Positions 1 through 8,185 are shown, counted from the first letter of the stretch. The stretch is 39,921 nucleotides of DNA from Anaerolineae bacterium (GCA_019912965.1 JAIOHM010000219.1:1-39921), one strand, 5' to 3'. Made by a program: numbers and translations. Notes: a model not told the origin generated them from the sequence alone.

Positions 1-99
1 CCCCGTAAACGAGGGAGGGAATCAATACCTGGGGTGCATTATTTCCTGGAATTACTGCGAAAAGGCAAAAGCTGTCGGGTCAATCCGAAAGGAGTCACC

Positions 100-516
100 A
101 TGATTATGCAAGAAGACGCGATTGTTGATATTCCCGAAAACCGGGTCAAATTCTTCGGCACAACCGGAAAAATGCTGTTGCCATGCCCTGCAACACTCGA
201 AGCGGTGATTCATAAAGTGCCGGAGAACAAACTGCTGACGACCGAACTGCTTCGCCAAGAATTGGCCGATCAATTTGATGTTGAAGGTGTCTGCCCCATC
301 ACCACCCAAAATTCGCTTCGAGCGCTGGCGAATGACCCAACCCGAACGGTTGCTTACTGGCGCGTTATCAATAGCAGCGGAGGGCTGTTTGCACATTTCC
401 CCGGTGGTATGGAAGGTCATGCTGCTCATTTACAACAGGAAGGCTTCAGCATCGATAAGAACGGTAAACTGCCGAAGGTCAAACAATTCAAGCAAAGTCT
501 GGTTCATTTCGGCTGA
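100..516 (+). CDS. MGMT/alkyltransferase-like (ATL) family protein without acceptor cysteine
   Basis: A 138-residue protein. The ATG at 100 is preceded by AAAGGAG; an upstream in-frame extension to 34 has no ribosome site. The C-terminal half follows the O6-alkylguanine transferase DNA-binding fold: a 'NSLRALANDP' helix, then AYWRVIN, a GG turn and a 'L..EGF' helix. In true MGMT the motif is PCHRV, with the Cys accepting the alkyl group. Here the Cys position holds Tyr and the next residue is Trp, so no alkyl transfer is expected. Known ATL proteins carry PWHRV, bind alkylated DNA and hand it to nucleotide excision repair; a similar role here is inference. The N-terminal half is poorly conserved. 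It probably forms a unit with the GyrI-like gene 66 bp downstream. Family assignment is by motif only. Confidence 0.6.
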   Translation: MIMQEDAIVDIPENRVKFFGTTGKMLLPCPATLEAVIHKVPENKLLTTELLRQELADQFDVEGVCPITTQNSLRALANDPTRTVAYWRVINSSGGLFAHFPGGMEGHAAHLQQEGFSIDKNGKLPKVKQFKQSLVHFG

Positions 517-582
517 TATAGAGCCATATCAAATTTCTCGCAGTAAAGCTCATTTTCACTCAACACTAAAGGAGACTTATAC

Positions 583-1086
583 ATGGTTACTGAACCAAAG
601 TTAGATGATCGCGCGGCTTTGCCCTATGTCAGCATTCGCATTCGTGCAGCCATGCATGAATTATCAACGGTGATACCGCAGTTGCATGACGAGGTGATGG
701 AATGGCTGCAAAAGCAAGGTTTGTCACCTTCAGGAGCGCCCTTTGTTCGCTATCGGGTCATCAATATGGCCGATAAACTGGATATTGAAATGGGTTGGCC
801 GGTTGCCACGCCGATGACGGATGATGGTCGTATTCAGGCGGATACGCTTCCAGCGGGACGGTATGCCTCAGTTCTGTATACCGGCGATTATTCTGGTTTG
901 ATGGAAGCCAATCGGGTGCTCGTCGATTGGGCAAAAGAAAATGGCATTGCCTGGGACAGATGGGATGATGAACATGGCGATGCGTTTCGTTCCCGTTACG
1001 AATCGTACATCACCGACCCCGGAAACGAACCTGATTCATCCAAATGGGAAACCGAGGTTGCAATTAAGCTGGCGGATAACCAGTAA
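583..1086 (+). CDS. GyrI-like / AraC effector-binding domain protein
   Basis: A 167-residue stand-alone GyrI-like small-molecule-binding domain, starting at an ATG behind AAAGGAG. The order is typical of the family: an N-terminal strand (YVSIRIRAAMHEL), a helix (IPQLHDEVMEWL), the 'PFVRYRVI...DIEMGWPV' strand pair, 'LPAGRYASVLYTGDYSGL', a helix with a 'W' turn, and a C-terminal 'RYESYITDP' strand with conserved Glu/Tyr. No DNA-binding domain is present, so it is not a complete AraC- or MerR-type regulator. Free-standing members are thought to bind or hydrolyse small hydrophobic compounds; the ligand cannot be told from sequence. The MGMT-like gene lies 66 bp upstream in the same direction, and a perfect 10-bp hairpin follows. 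Confidence 0.8.
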   Translation: MVTEPKLDDRAALPYVSIRIRAAMHELSTVIPQLHDEVMEWLQKQGLSPSGAPFVRYRVINMADKLDIEMGWPVATPMTDDGRIQADTLPAGRYASVLYTGDYSGLMEANRVLVDWAKENGIAWDRWDDEHGDAFRSRYESYITDPGNEPDSSKWETEVAIKLADNQ

Positions 1087-1114
1087 CCCGCATTGTTCCA
1101 GCAGTAGAATCGGT

Positions 1115-1151
1115 ACAGTGACCCGGCATACTCCGGCTGTTGGGTCACTGT
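1115..1151 (+). terminator. Hairpin terminator candidate
   Basis: Perfect 10-bp stem ACAGTGACCC (1115-1124) / GGGTCACTGT (1142-1151) with a 17-nt loop, 29 nt after the GyrI-like stop codon. No clear T-run follows, so it may be a weak or factor-assisted terminator. Confidence 0.5.
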
Positions 1152-1323
1152 TCATGTAGCTAAATCTTCTGAAGTCAGCGCCGTACTTTCGCTTCCATTC
1201 CTGTCTGTAGCGCTTAAAACATAATCTCTTTCTGGCTTTGTGCTTATCATGCCCAGAGCAGGTTGACTCTTGCCCGGTGCTGGATGGCGAAGGCTGCAAT
1301 CATGCAAATTATGGAGGTAACTG

Positions 1324-1533
1324 ATGGATCCATTCTCATACAAAGCGAATCTGGAACAGCAGGCAGGTGAGGAATTTGTCAATCTCATAGAACGCTTTCA
1401 ACTCATGCCTCGTTTGCTGCGGATGCTGCACAGTCTGTTCCCAATGCGGAATCGCTCTCGTTCGGCTCAGGCAACGACCCCTGTACACCCTAAACTTGCA
1501 CCCGATTGGAATGTTAACCAGCGAGACGCTTGA
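1324..1533 (+). CDS. Hypothetical small basic protein (69 aa)
   Basis: A short ORF starting at ATG 1324 with a very good ribosome site (ATGGAGGTAACTG) directly upstream, which is the main reason to list it. The product has an amphipathic stretch with alternating hydrophobic and basic residues (ERFQLMPRLLRMLHSLF, about residues 24-40) followed by an Arg/Pro-rich tail. No domain or motif is recognised. It sits alone between a hairpin and the histidine phosphatase gene, about 100 bp from the latter. It could be a real small membrane-associated protein or a chance ORF. Confidence 0.35.
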   Translation: MDPFSYKANLEQQAGEEFVNLIERFQLMPRLLRMLHSLFPMRNRSRSAQATTPVHPKLAPDWNVNQRDA

Positions 1534-1631
1534 AGCCTGTAGTAGCCTGACTTTGCCATGCTTCTGATGTAATCCTATACTGTTTCCTGGCGCTCTATCG
1601 CCCGCTGATCCGGGATTACAAGGGGGTTGAA

Positions 1632-2246
1632 ATGACACATCTGTATCTCATCCGTCATGGTGCTTCGATTGAAGGACTGCAAGAAAACGGCAAATATGGT
1701 GATCTTGGACTTTCGCCGGAAGGGATTCAGCAGGCTGAACAACTGCGTGACCGATTGGCGAAAACTGGCGAGATCAAGGCGGATGTATTTATTTCCAGCA
1801 CCATGCGCCGCGCCCATGAAACCGCCCAAATTATCGCTTCTGCTTTGGGGCAACCGATTGTGCTGGATGAAGCATTTGAAGAGTGGCGCGGTGACGATGG
1901 CAGCTTAAGCCCGGAAGAATTTACGGCACGCTGGGAGGCGGTTCCCAGACTCCAGAAGGCTTATTATCGCTGGCACCCCGACTACGAAAATCGGCTGGAA
2001 TTTACGCTGCGTGTGAATCAGACGTTAAACTGTATCGTTCAGGAGCATACCGGGAAAACCATTGTTATTGTCACCCATGGGGCATTCATCCAGCTATCGT
2101 TTGCTTTCTTTTTTGGGTATGGCGAAGCGAGTATCGAACGCGCCTCACCTGAAATCCGGCGCACCTCGATTACACACTGGCAGAAGCCTGAAGGCATGCA
2201 GATGTGGATTCTGGAACGCTCGAATGATTATCATCATTTGTTGTGA
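1632..2246 (+). CDS. Histidine phosphatase (phosphoglycerate mutase-like) family protein
   Basis: A 204-residue protein of the usual single-domain length for this superfamily. The N-terminal 'LYLIRHGAS' contains the RHG signature, with catalytic His9 as the phosphate acceptor. 'DVFISSTMRRAHETAQII' gives the second phosphate-binding Arg, and 'IVIVTHGAFIQ' (about residues 148-158) gives the second catalytic His. Start ATG 1632 follows AAGGGGG. Members act on phosphosugars, phosphoserine, nucleotides or phosphoproteins, and the substrate cannot be read from the sequence. No neighbour suggests a pathway. Confidence 0.88.
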   Translation: MTHLYLIRHGASIEGLQENGKYGDLGLSPEGIQQAEQLRDRLAKTGEIKADVFISSTMRRAHETAQIIASALGQPIVLDEAFEEWRGDDGSLSPEEFTARWEAVPRLQKAYYRWHPDYENRLEFTLRVNQTLNCIVQEHTGKTIVIVTHGAFIQLSFAFFFGYGEASIERASPEIRRTSITHWQKPEGMQMWILERSNDYHHLL

Positions 2247-2363
2247 GTAAGTCCGCAAAGTTGAGTTCTCTGCTGTTCCTCAGTTACAATCAGCACAGAT
2301 AAACACACTGTTGGGGTGGTGGTGAAGTCCTGCCCCAACGAACCCTTTATGTGGAGAAAAAAC

Positions 2364-3701
2364 ATGGCTACGACGGCAGAGATTGTCACCCAAAATAAGT
2401 CATTTACACTCGCCAGTTGGACAGCGCAAAACAACTGGAATCCGATCACGATGGCGCGCGGCGAAGGTGTGTACTTTTGGGATACGGACGGGAAACGTTA
2501 CATCGATTGGTCATCGCAGTTGGTGAATGTCAATGTGGGGCACGGACATCCGCATGTTATTAAAGCGATTCAGGAGCATGTCGCCAGGATCAGCTATGCT
2601 TATCCCAGCATCGCTACCGAGGCGCGCGGCAGATTGGGCGAACTGCTTTCGGAAATCACTCCCGGCAAATTGAGCAAGGCATTCTTCACCAACGGCGGCA
2701 CGGACGCGATTGAAAACGCGATCAAGATGGCGCGGATGGTCACGGGCAAGACCAAAATCCTGACGCGCTATCGTTCATATCATGGGGCGACGTTTGGCGC
2801 AGCCACCGCAGGCGGCGACCCGCGCCGTCATGGGCATGGCCCCGGCATCCCGGATGTGGTGCGTTTGCCCGATCCATACGCCTATCGCAGCCCGGTGTAT
2901 CGTGGGCGGACACAAGAAGAAGGCGATGCCATCATGGCCGACATGGTGGAAGAAATTGTGCAGATGGAAGACCCCAAGCAGTGTGCAGCCATTTTGATCG
3001 AAGGCTACAGCGGCACCAGCGGCATCATTCAGCCGAGTGCGGTGTACTGGAATCGGTTGGGCGAAATCTGCAAGCAGTACGGCATGCTGCTGATTGTGGA
3101 CGAAGTGATGAGCGGGTTCGGACGCACAGGCGAATGGTTTGGTATCGATCATTATCCGAATGTAGAACCGGACATCATCGCGGTGGCGAAGGGCATCACC
3201 AGCGGTTATGTGCCGTTGGGCGCGACGATTGCCAGCGCAGAAGTGGCGTCATATTTTGACGATCATGCGCTCTCAACCGGGTTGACCTACAGCGCGCATC
3301 CGCTGGCGATGGCGGCGGGCGTGGCAAATATTGAGGTTTACCGGAATGAAAATCTGATCGAAAACAGCCGGGAAATGGGCAAGGTACTGCGGCGCGGTCT
3401 GATGGATTTGGCGGAGAAGCACCCGATCATTGGCGAAATTCGTGGCGCAGGTTTGCATCAGGTGATTGAGCTGGTTAAGAACCGCGATACGCGCGAACCG
3501 CTGACGCCGTGGCAAGGGCCGGTCAGCGAACCGATGGCGATTGTTGCCAAGACGCTGCGTGAACAAGGTATGAGTGGATTTGTGCGCTGGAATATGGTGT
3601 TCAACTGCCCGCCGCTGATTATCAACGAGGCGCAGATTCAGGAAGGCCTAGCGATTGTTGACCATGCGCTGTCGCTGGTTGATGGGTATTACGAGGGGTA
3701 A
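2364..3701 (+). CDS. Class III pyridoxal-phosphate aminotransferase
   Basis: A 445-residue fold-type I aminotransferase of class III. The chosen ATG at 2364 follows GTGGAG; an extension to 2316 has no ribosome site. Visible motifs are the N-terminal 'DTDGKRYIDWSSQLVNVNVGHGHP', the cofactor-binding 'FTNGGTDAIENAIKMAR', 'RYRSYHG' that stacks on PLP, 'LIVDEVMSGFGRTG' with the Asp that pairs with the pyridine nitrogen, and 'IIAVAKGITSGYVPLGA' with the Schiff-base Lys276. It resembles omega-amino acid:pyruvate or taurine/beta-alanine type enzymes more than acetylornithine aminotransferase, but donor and acceptor are unresolved. It is a single-gene unit closed by a strong terminator. Confidence 0.9.
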   Translation: MATTAEIVTQNKSFTLASWTAQNNWNPITMARGEGVYFWDTDGKRYIDWSSQLVNVNVGHGHPHVIKAIQEHVARISYAYPSIATEARGRLGELLSEITPGKLSKAFFTNGGTDAIENAIKMARMVTGKTKILTRYRSYHGATFGAATAGGDPRRHGHGPGIPDVVRLPDPYAYRSPVYRGRTQEEGDAIMADMVEEIVQMEDPKQCAAILIEGYSGTSGIIQPSAVYWNRLGEICKQYGMLLIVDEVMSGFGRTGEWFGIDHYPNVEPDIIAVAKGITSGYVPLGATIASAEVASYFDDHALSTGLTYSAHPLAMAAGVANIEVYRNENLIENSREMGKVLRRGLMDLAEKHPIIGEIRGAGLHQVIELVKNRDTREPLTPWQGPVSEPMAIVAKTLREQGMSGFVRWNMVFNCPPLIINEAQIQEGLAIVDHALSLVDGYYEG

Positions 3702-3717
3702 TTTGTAAATAGGTTGA

Positions 3718-3751
3718 GGCGGGTTGCTTAACAGTCAGCAATCCGCCTTTT
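3718..3751 (+). terminator. Rho-independent terminator after the aminotransferase
   Basis: Stem GGCGGGTTGCT (3718-3728) / AGCAATCCGCC (3737-3747) with one G-T pair and an 8-nt loop, followed by TTTT. It begins 17 nt after the stop codon and lies just before the converging gene's end at 3756. Confidence 0.85.
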
Positions 3752-3755
3752 GATA

Positions 3756-4559
3756 CTATGGTGCACGAGTTACAAATATGGACTGAATAGGTTCAAATCC
3801 CATCGCAAATACTTCATCAGCGGTTAACCCCGGAAAATCGCCAGCCGGACACCAACTATTTTCGAAGGTGTCATATATAGCGGCGCTTGCATCTACATCA
3901 CCACTCATGAGCAAGATTTCAAAGGGTTCACCTGCCCCGGCTTCCTCTGTCCCCAAGAAAGCACCCGATGTCCATGTTCCATTGGGTCTGTAGGAAATCG
4001 AGTTTCTTCTGTCTGGTTCGCATCCTGCCAGAATTTGTGGGTAATACATTTGGCTCAAAGGAACGACAAATACCCAAAGTTGAGTATCTTTATCCGCGCC
4101 ATAAATATCAGGATTATAAGTTCCCCTTACTGTCGCCAGATGATTTGGCATGACCTGATCATCGGTAGGCGATTCGATGACGGGCAACTCATCATCCACA
4201 ATAACTCCGTTCGTATCAATCGCCAATTCTCTTGCAGCAACCGCAGCCTGGGCTTCTGCCTCTGCCCGGAAAGCTGCTGAATCTTCATCATTCCCAAGTT
4301 GATCGCTGATGATGCTATCGGCAGAAAGATTGAGTGCTGTGACCAAAGCGCGGTAGGCGATTTCTTCGCATGGGGCTGAATCTTCTGATTCGAGGGTGCG
4401 CCGCCATTCCTGCAATTGGGCAACGGCTTGAAGATCATTTGGTTCTTCTGCCATTAAATCGGCATATTGCAAGTAAATGACCGCACAATCGGCTTCTTGC
4501 GCGGCAGCCGTAAAGGTCATAAGGATGATGATAAATAACACGATGCCTATTCTTCGCAT
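3756..4559 (-). CDS. Secreted protein of unknown function
   Basis: A 267-residue protein. The ATG at 4559 follows AAAGGAG; an in-frame extension to 4616 lacks a ribosome site. Residues 1-20 (MRRIGIVLFIIILMTFTAAA) form a clear Sec signal peptide with an AAA-Q cleavage site and no lipobox Cys. The mature part has an acidic helical half ('LQEWRRTLESED', 'AFRAEAEAQAAVAARELA') and a beta-rich C-terminal half after a 'VIESPTDDQVMPNHLATVRGTY' segment that resembles an extracellular beta-sandwich start. Several Cys residues could form disulphides. The function is unknown. The TIR-domain gene lies 77 bp upstream on the same strand, so the two may be cotranscribed. Confidence 0.75.
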   Translation of the reverse strand: MRRIGIVLFIIILMTFTAAAQEADCAVIYLQYADLMAEEPNDLQAVAQLQEWRRTLESEDSAPCEEIAYRALVTALNLSADSIISDQLGNDEDSAAFRAEAEAQAAVAARELAIDTNGVIVDDELPVIESPTDDQVMPNHLATVRGTYNPDIYGADKDTQLWVFVVPLSQMYYPQILAGCEPDRRNSISYRPNGTWTSGAFLGTEEAGAGEPFEILLMSGDVDASAAIYDTFENSWCPAGDFPGLTADEVFAMGFEPIQSIFVTRAP

Positions 4560-4636
4560 GATTAATCTCCTTTTTTGATGTCTGCCAAAATTGGGTGGAG
4601 TAGTTTTGTAGAACAACCTCCTTCCATTGACACTCG

Positions 4637-5632
4637 TTATGGAGTGCCTAGCGCCTTTGCCGTAGCGGTTTGCTGCACCGCTTTAACCTTAGCAGCGATG
4701 GTGGCTGGATAATCAGGGGTAGAGGTTAAGTCACTCGTTGGGGTGGTCGTCGCTGTAGGGGTAGCAGACGCACCAGTAACGATTGCCTCCGCAGTGGCGG
4801 TTTGCTGCGCTTCAACCCTAGCGGCAATGGTCGCTGAATAATTGGGTGTTGGGGTTACGTTAATTGGCGGGATGGTGGTTACGCTGGCGTTTGTAGTAGG
4901 AATGGCGACGGGGATTTGGGTTATTGCCCGTTCGGTCTGCGCCCCAATGGTAACAGATGCCTCTATAGTAGCCGGATAATCAATGGTGCCGGGTAAAGTG
5001 TGCGTTGTATCTGCTTGAGGCTGTGATGAGGTTAAAAAGATCAGACCGAGTATTAAAAACCCAATCAGGAATATTGCCAAAATAATAAATGGATAAAGGC
5101 GACGTGGTGAGGGCTCAACAGTTTTGGAAGTGGTTTGAGATGGTGCGGGCGTTACTGGTGGAATAACTTTAGTTTCTTGCGTTTCGGTTATTTTTCCGGT
5201 GAGTCTGTTTACTGCCTGTATAAGCTGCTCGACGCCGATATCATAATGTTCCCCGCGAATATCGATATAGTGGGCGCTGCTCAGATTGATAGGAATACTG
5301 TGATGAGGATCACCTCTGGCAAGTAACGGAAATGCAGTCTTATCGAGTGTTTGGGCATAGGCTAATTCATTCGCAACCCATTGAGAGGTTTTTGAATCAG
5401 GGGATAGAATCACAACGATGCATCGCGCATGTTCGATGGCATTCTCGATTTGACTAACCCAATTTAAAGTCCCCGTTCCAATGCCGGGAGCAATGAGTTT
5501 ATCCCACCACACGGTTATATGACGCGCGTTTAATTTGCCGACAATCTGCTCTGCAATAATCGTGTCTCTGCGGCTGTAGCTTATAAACACATCATATTTC
5601 TGTGTTGAGTCGGCATTGGTTGCATTCACCAT
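4637..5632 (-). CDS. TIR-domain membrane protein with extracellular Thr/Pro-rich repeats
   Basis: A 331-residue protein in three parts. Residues about 12-145 form a TIR domain: 'YDVFISYSRRD' box, 'ITVWWDK', 'WVSQIENAIEHARCIVVILSPDS', and 'SQWVANELAYA' carrying the Glu that is catalytic in NAD-cleaving TIRs. Residues about 180-203 (YPFIILAIFLIGFLILGLIF) are one membrane helix. The rest is low complexity, with three imperfect copies of about 20 residues of the form 'DYPATIAA.V.A.QTATA.A' separated by Thr/Pro linkers. The TIR should face the cytoplasm and the repeats the outside. TIR domains in bacteria serve signalling scaffolds or NADase defence; the membrane topology is closer to a receptor, which is inference. 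The ribosome site is weak. A secreted protein gene follows 77 bp downstream. Confidence 0.85.
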   Translation of the reverse strand: MVNATNADSTQKYDVFISYSRRDTIIAEQIVGKLNARHITVWWDKLIAPGIGTGTLNWVSQIENAIEHARCIVVILSPDSKTSQWVANELAYAQTLDKTAFPLLARGDPHHSIPINLSSAHYIDIRGEHYDIGVEQLIQAVNRLTGKITETQETKVIPPVTPAPSQTTSKTVEPSPRRLYPFIILAIFLIGFLILGLIFLTSSQPQADTTHTLPGTIDYPATIEASVTIGAQTERAITQIPVAIPTTNASVTTIPPINVTPTPNYSATIAARVEAQQTATAEAIVTGASATPTATTTPTSDLTSTPDYPATIAAKVKAVQQTATAKALGTP

Positions 5633-5777
5633 CAGAGTCTTTTGGCATTAATTTATTTGAATTTAAACTTTACATAATTCTTACTTTAACACGTTTTTTA
5701 AATTCACCGATATATCTTTGTGTATTATGTATAATGTGAGGTGCTCGAAATATTGTTTGGGATCGAAAGGATAAAAA

Positions 5778-6188
5778 ATGTATCGTTCAGGGGATTGTTT
5801 TATTACAACGGAAGCCGATGTCGATTCGCTGGTGTTCGACTGGGGCACGATTCATATGCTGTGTGAGGAGCGCGTCACCGGGGCAAAAAGTATCAGCTTT
5901 GGCACGGTGGTGCTGGAGCAGGGTAAGGGACACGTCCGCCATAACCACCCGGACGCGGACGAGATTATTTTCTTCGTGTCTGGCGAAGGCGACCAAATGG
6001 TGAATGATGATGTGCCGCAGCGGTGTAAAGCCGGGGCGTGCATCTGGATTCCGAAGGGCATTTACCATTCGACCATCAACCGGGGTGATGGGCCGCTGCA
6101 TCTGGTGGTGGCGTATATTCCGGCGGGGTCAGAACAGGCGCTTCGCCAAGACCCAGCCGTGAAAATTATTCCACCTGACCAGCGGTAG
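5778..6188 (+). CDS. Cupin-domain protein
   Basis: A 136-residue single-domain cupin. Motif 1 is present as 'GHVRHNHPDADEIIFFVSGEG' split over residues 54-74, with the metal ligands His-x-His and Glu. Motif 2 is 'GACIWIPKGIYHSTIN' with the fourth ligand His. This is a complete mononuclear metal site. The start ATG follows GAAAGGAT. Small cupins of this type are sugar isomerases, dioxygenases or ligand sensors, and the substrate is unknown. A TATAAT box lies at 5730-5735 in the AT-rich upstream region, without a convincing -35. The gene ends 19 bp before a GGGGACGACCGG palindrome that separates it from the converging anti-sigma gene. Confidence 0.85.
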   Translation: MYRSGDCFITTEADVDSLVFDWGTIHMLCEERVTGAKSISFGTVVLEQGKGHVRHNHPDADEIIFFVSGEGDQMVNDDVPQRCKAGACIWIPKGIYHSTINRGDGPLHLVVAYIPAGSEQALRQDPAVKIIPPDQR

Positions 6189-6206
6189 GAACGCCGCGTT
6201 TATAGC

Positions 6207-6231
6207 GGGGACGACCGGCCCGGTTGTCCCC
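6207..6231. repeat. Palindromic repeat (GGGGACGACCGG type), bidirectional terminator candidate
   Basis: Arms GGGGACGACCGG (6207-6218) and CCGGTTGTCCCC (6220-6231), with one G-T pair and a 1-nt centre. It lies between converging genes and runs into the stop codon of the anti-sigma gene; TTTT follows on the + strand at 6235-6238. The core GACCGGCCCGGT is the same as in the palindrome at 39381. Confidence 0.75.
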
Positions 6232-6482
6232 TACTTTTCATCCTGCCCTTTGTTCCAATCGCGGAAGATGTTTAGCAGTTCATCCCGCGCGGGCGGGGCG
6301 ATGGCATCCTCAGACAACATTCCAGTCAGCTGGATGGTGGTACGCATCTGCTCCAAATAAGCGGTGCAGTTGCGGCATCCAGCAATATGCTTTTCAAAGC
6401 AGCTATTGTCATCCGGCGGGAGTTTGCCTTCCAGATAATCTGTCACCAATTCAACCAATTCTTTGCAGGTCAACACTTTCAT
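6231..6482 (-). CDS. Zinc-finger anti-sigma factor (ZAS type)
   Basis: An 83-residue soluble protein with the anti-sigma zinc motif: 'CKELVELVTDYLEG.LP' followed by 'FEKHIAGCRNCTAYL', giving the His-x3-Cys-x2-Cys ligands (about residues 32-39). It starts 15 nt after the sigma-factor stop codon, with a GAGGA ribosome site inside the sigma 3' end, so translation is probably coupled. There is no membrane helix, in contrast to many ECF anti-sigma factors; the C-terminal part is a short helix ending in a charged tail. Its role is to sequester the upstream ECF sigma factor, possibly with redox- or metal-dependent release through the zinc site. The partner assignment comes from adjacency and family knowledge. 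Confidence 0.88.
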   Translation of the reverse strand: MKVLTCKELVELVTDYLEGKLPPDDNSCFEKHIAGCRNCTAYLEQMRTTIQLTGMLSEDAIAPPARDELLNIFRDWNKGQDEK

Positions 6483-6497
6483 TAGATCGTCAATTCC

Positions 6498-7148
6498 TCA
6501 CTCCGCCAGATAGGTTTCCAATGCACGGCGCACACGTGACCGGGCACGGTGCAGCAGAACACGTTGATTGGTCTCACTTATTGCCAAAATATTACAGACT
6601 TCGCCAGAACTGAAACCTTCCACATCGCGCAGGCGGATCACTTCGCGCTGATTGGCGGGCAGGGCGTCGATGGCCCGCATGATTTGTTCGCGGGTTTCCA
6701 GCGAAAGCAGCCGATCTTCCGGGATGGATTCCCACGAATGCGGCGCACCGTCCGGCGACCAGTGATTGGGTGCAACTGGCGAATCCGGCGGGCGGAAACG
6801 ATCAGGCGAGATGGTGGGTTCATTCTCGAACTCATCGCTGATTTCCAACGGCACATAACGACCTTCGCGTTGGGCGCGGGTTTTGGCGCGGTTGGTCAGG
6901 ATGGTGAATATCCATGTTTTGAGCGACGAACGGCCTTCAAAACGGTCAAGGCCGCGCAGCACGGCAATCCATGTTTCCTGAACTACCTCCTCGGCTGTCG
7001 GCTGATCGCGCACGTAGATCATGGCGATGCGTACCATCGAGGCGGAAAGTTGATCGACCAGCGCAGTAAATGCGGCTTCATCGCCGTTTCGCAGCGCCAT
7101 CACGAGTTCAGCATCAGCATTGGTGGTAGGTTGGTTCAGGGTATCCAA
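6498..7148 (-). CDS. ECF-family RNA polymerase sigma factor
   Basis: Region 2 is 'LVDQLSASMVRIAMIYVRDQPTAEEVVQETWIAVLRGLDRFEGRSSLKTWIFTIL' in segments, and region 4 is 'ALPANQREVIRLRDVEGFSSGEVCNILAISETNQRVLLHRARSRVRRAL' in segments. A 45-residue linker rich in Pro and Asp joins them. The frame is open to an ATG at 7250, but that start has no ribosome site and adds 34 residues unlike the family. A TTG at 7148 follows GGAGGG at ideal spacing and gives a 216-residue protein, so it is preferred. The factor redirects polymerase to stress promoters and is cotranscribed with its anti-sigma factor. The divergent PAS-GAF gene may share the promoter region. Confidence 0.88.
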   Translation of the reverse strand: MDTLNQPTTNADAELVMALRNGDEAAFTALVDQLSASMVRIAMIYVRDQPTAEEVVQETWIAVLRGLDRFEGRSSLKTWIFTILTNRAKTRAQREGRYVPLEISDEFENEPTISPDRFRPPDSPVAPNHWSPDGAPHSWESIPEDRLLSLETREQIMRAIDALPANQREVIRLRDVEGFSSGEVCNILAISETNQRVLLHRARSRVRRALETYLAE

Positions 7149-7271
7149 TGGAAATCCCTCCAAAGATAATCCTTTCAAATAGTAATCCAGCGGCGAAGGG
7201 CGCGCAAGCAGGATGTAACGGGAATATTCCGCCAGCATACTAAACGGCATCGCACGTTAGTTGGAAAGGGA

Positions 7272-8144
7272 ATGAGTATGTCTACTTCACCGCTGCCTCC
7301 GCCGCCAGATGATTACCGCTTGCTGCTGGAACATGTGCCGCAGTTGGTTTCTAAACACAACAAGGCCGGGATGTTCCTGTATGCCGCCCCGGCTTATGCG
7401 CGGTTGCTGGGTTATCCGCCAGCAGACCTGACCGAACATTCGATTTATGACCTGATTCACCCGATGGATGCCGCCATCATCCGCAATGGTTATGTGCGGG
7501 CATGGTCGCAAAATACGCCGCAAACGGTCATGTGCCGGATGCTGCGTCAGGATGGTCAGTATGTGTGGCTGGAGATGGTTTTAGTCCCGCAGCATCGTGA
7601 ATCGGCGGTGCTGGTCTATGGACAGGATGTTTCGAAGGTCAAATATCTGGAAGAAGTGCTGCGGATTCTGGCACGTGGCACGGATGCGATGCGCGGTCTG
7701 GATTTCTTCCGGGCGATGGTGAGTCAGGTGGCGTCTGCCATGCGGATGCCGTTCGCCTTCATCACCGAACATACCAATAACAAGACGCATGTGCGGATGC
7801 TGGCCTTCTGGAAGGGCGAGGACTTCGGCAATCCGTTTGAGTACAGCCTGACCGGGACACCGTGTGATGAGGTCATCAATCAGGGAAAATCGTGTTACTT
7901 CCCGATTGGGGTGCAGTCGCTTTTCCCGGATGACCGTGATCTGGTAGCACTTTCGGCACAGGGTTACATCGGCGTCCCAATCACCGACTCGCAGGATCGG
8001 GTCATCGGACATCTGGCGGTGCTGGACAGAAAACAGATTGTGATTGAAGACCGGGAACTATCGATCCTGAAAATCTTCGCGCATCGGGCAGGTGTCGAAC
8101 TGGAACGGATGCAGGCGGCTCGATCATCACAAGCAGTGGATTAA
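7272..8144 (+). CDS. PAS-GAF sensor protein without output domain
   Basis: A 290-residue soluble protein. A PAS domain occupies about residues 14-118 ('LLLEHVPQLVSKHNKAGMFLYA', 'LLGYPPADLTEHSIYDLIHP', 'RMLRQDGQYVWLEMVLVP') and a GAF domain about residues 140-280 ('FFRAMVSQVASAMRMPFAFI', 'GTPCDEVINQGKSCYFPIGV', 'YIGVPITDSQDRVIGHLAVLD'). No kinase, GGDEF, HTH or phosphatase part follows, so it must pass its signal by protein contact. It is transcribed divergently from the ECF sigma/anti-sigma pair and may act with it; that link is inference. ATG 7278 is a second in-frame start with better spacing from GGAAAGGG. A strong terminator follows. Confidence 0.85.
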   Translation: MSMSTSPLPPPPDDYRLLLEHVPQLVSKHNKAGMFLYAAPAYARLLGYPPADLTEHSIYDLIHPMDAAIIRNGYVRAWSQNTPQTVMCRMLRQDGQYVWLEMVLVPQHRESAVLVYGQDVSKVKYLEEVLRILARGTDAMRGLDFFRAMVSQVASAMRMPFAFITEHTNNKTHVRMLAFWKGEDFGNPFEYSLTGTPCDEVINQGKSCYFPIGVQSLFPDDRDLVALSAQGYIGVPITDSQDRVIGHLAVLDRKQIVIEDRELSILKIFAHRAGVELERMQAARSSQAVD

Positions 8145-8148
8145 GATT

Positions 8149-8185
8149 CCGGCCACGATGTTAAGGGCATCATGGCCGGGGTTTT
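8149..8185 (+). terminator. Rho-independent terminator after the PAS-GAF gene
   Basis: Stem CCGGCCACGATG (8149-8160) / CATCATGGCCGG (8168-8179) with one mispair and a 7-nt loop, then GGTTTT. It starts 4 nt after the stop codon. Confidence 0.85.

Noticed and set aside
2310..2339. GTTGGGG / CCCCAAC inverted repeat before the aminotransferase as a riboswitch or regulatory hairpin
   Set aside because: The stem is only 7 bp with a long loop, and no riboswitch core or conserved pattern is visible.
4637..5632. Calling the TIR gene part of Thoeris or CBASS
   Set aside because: No ThsA, cyclase or other defence partner is adjacent, and the protein has a membrane anchor and outer repeats.
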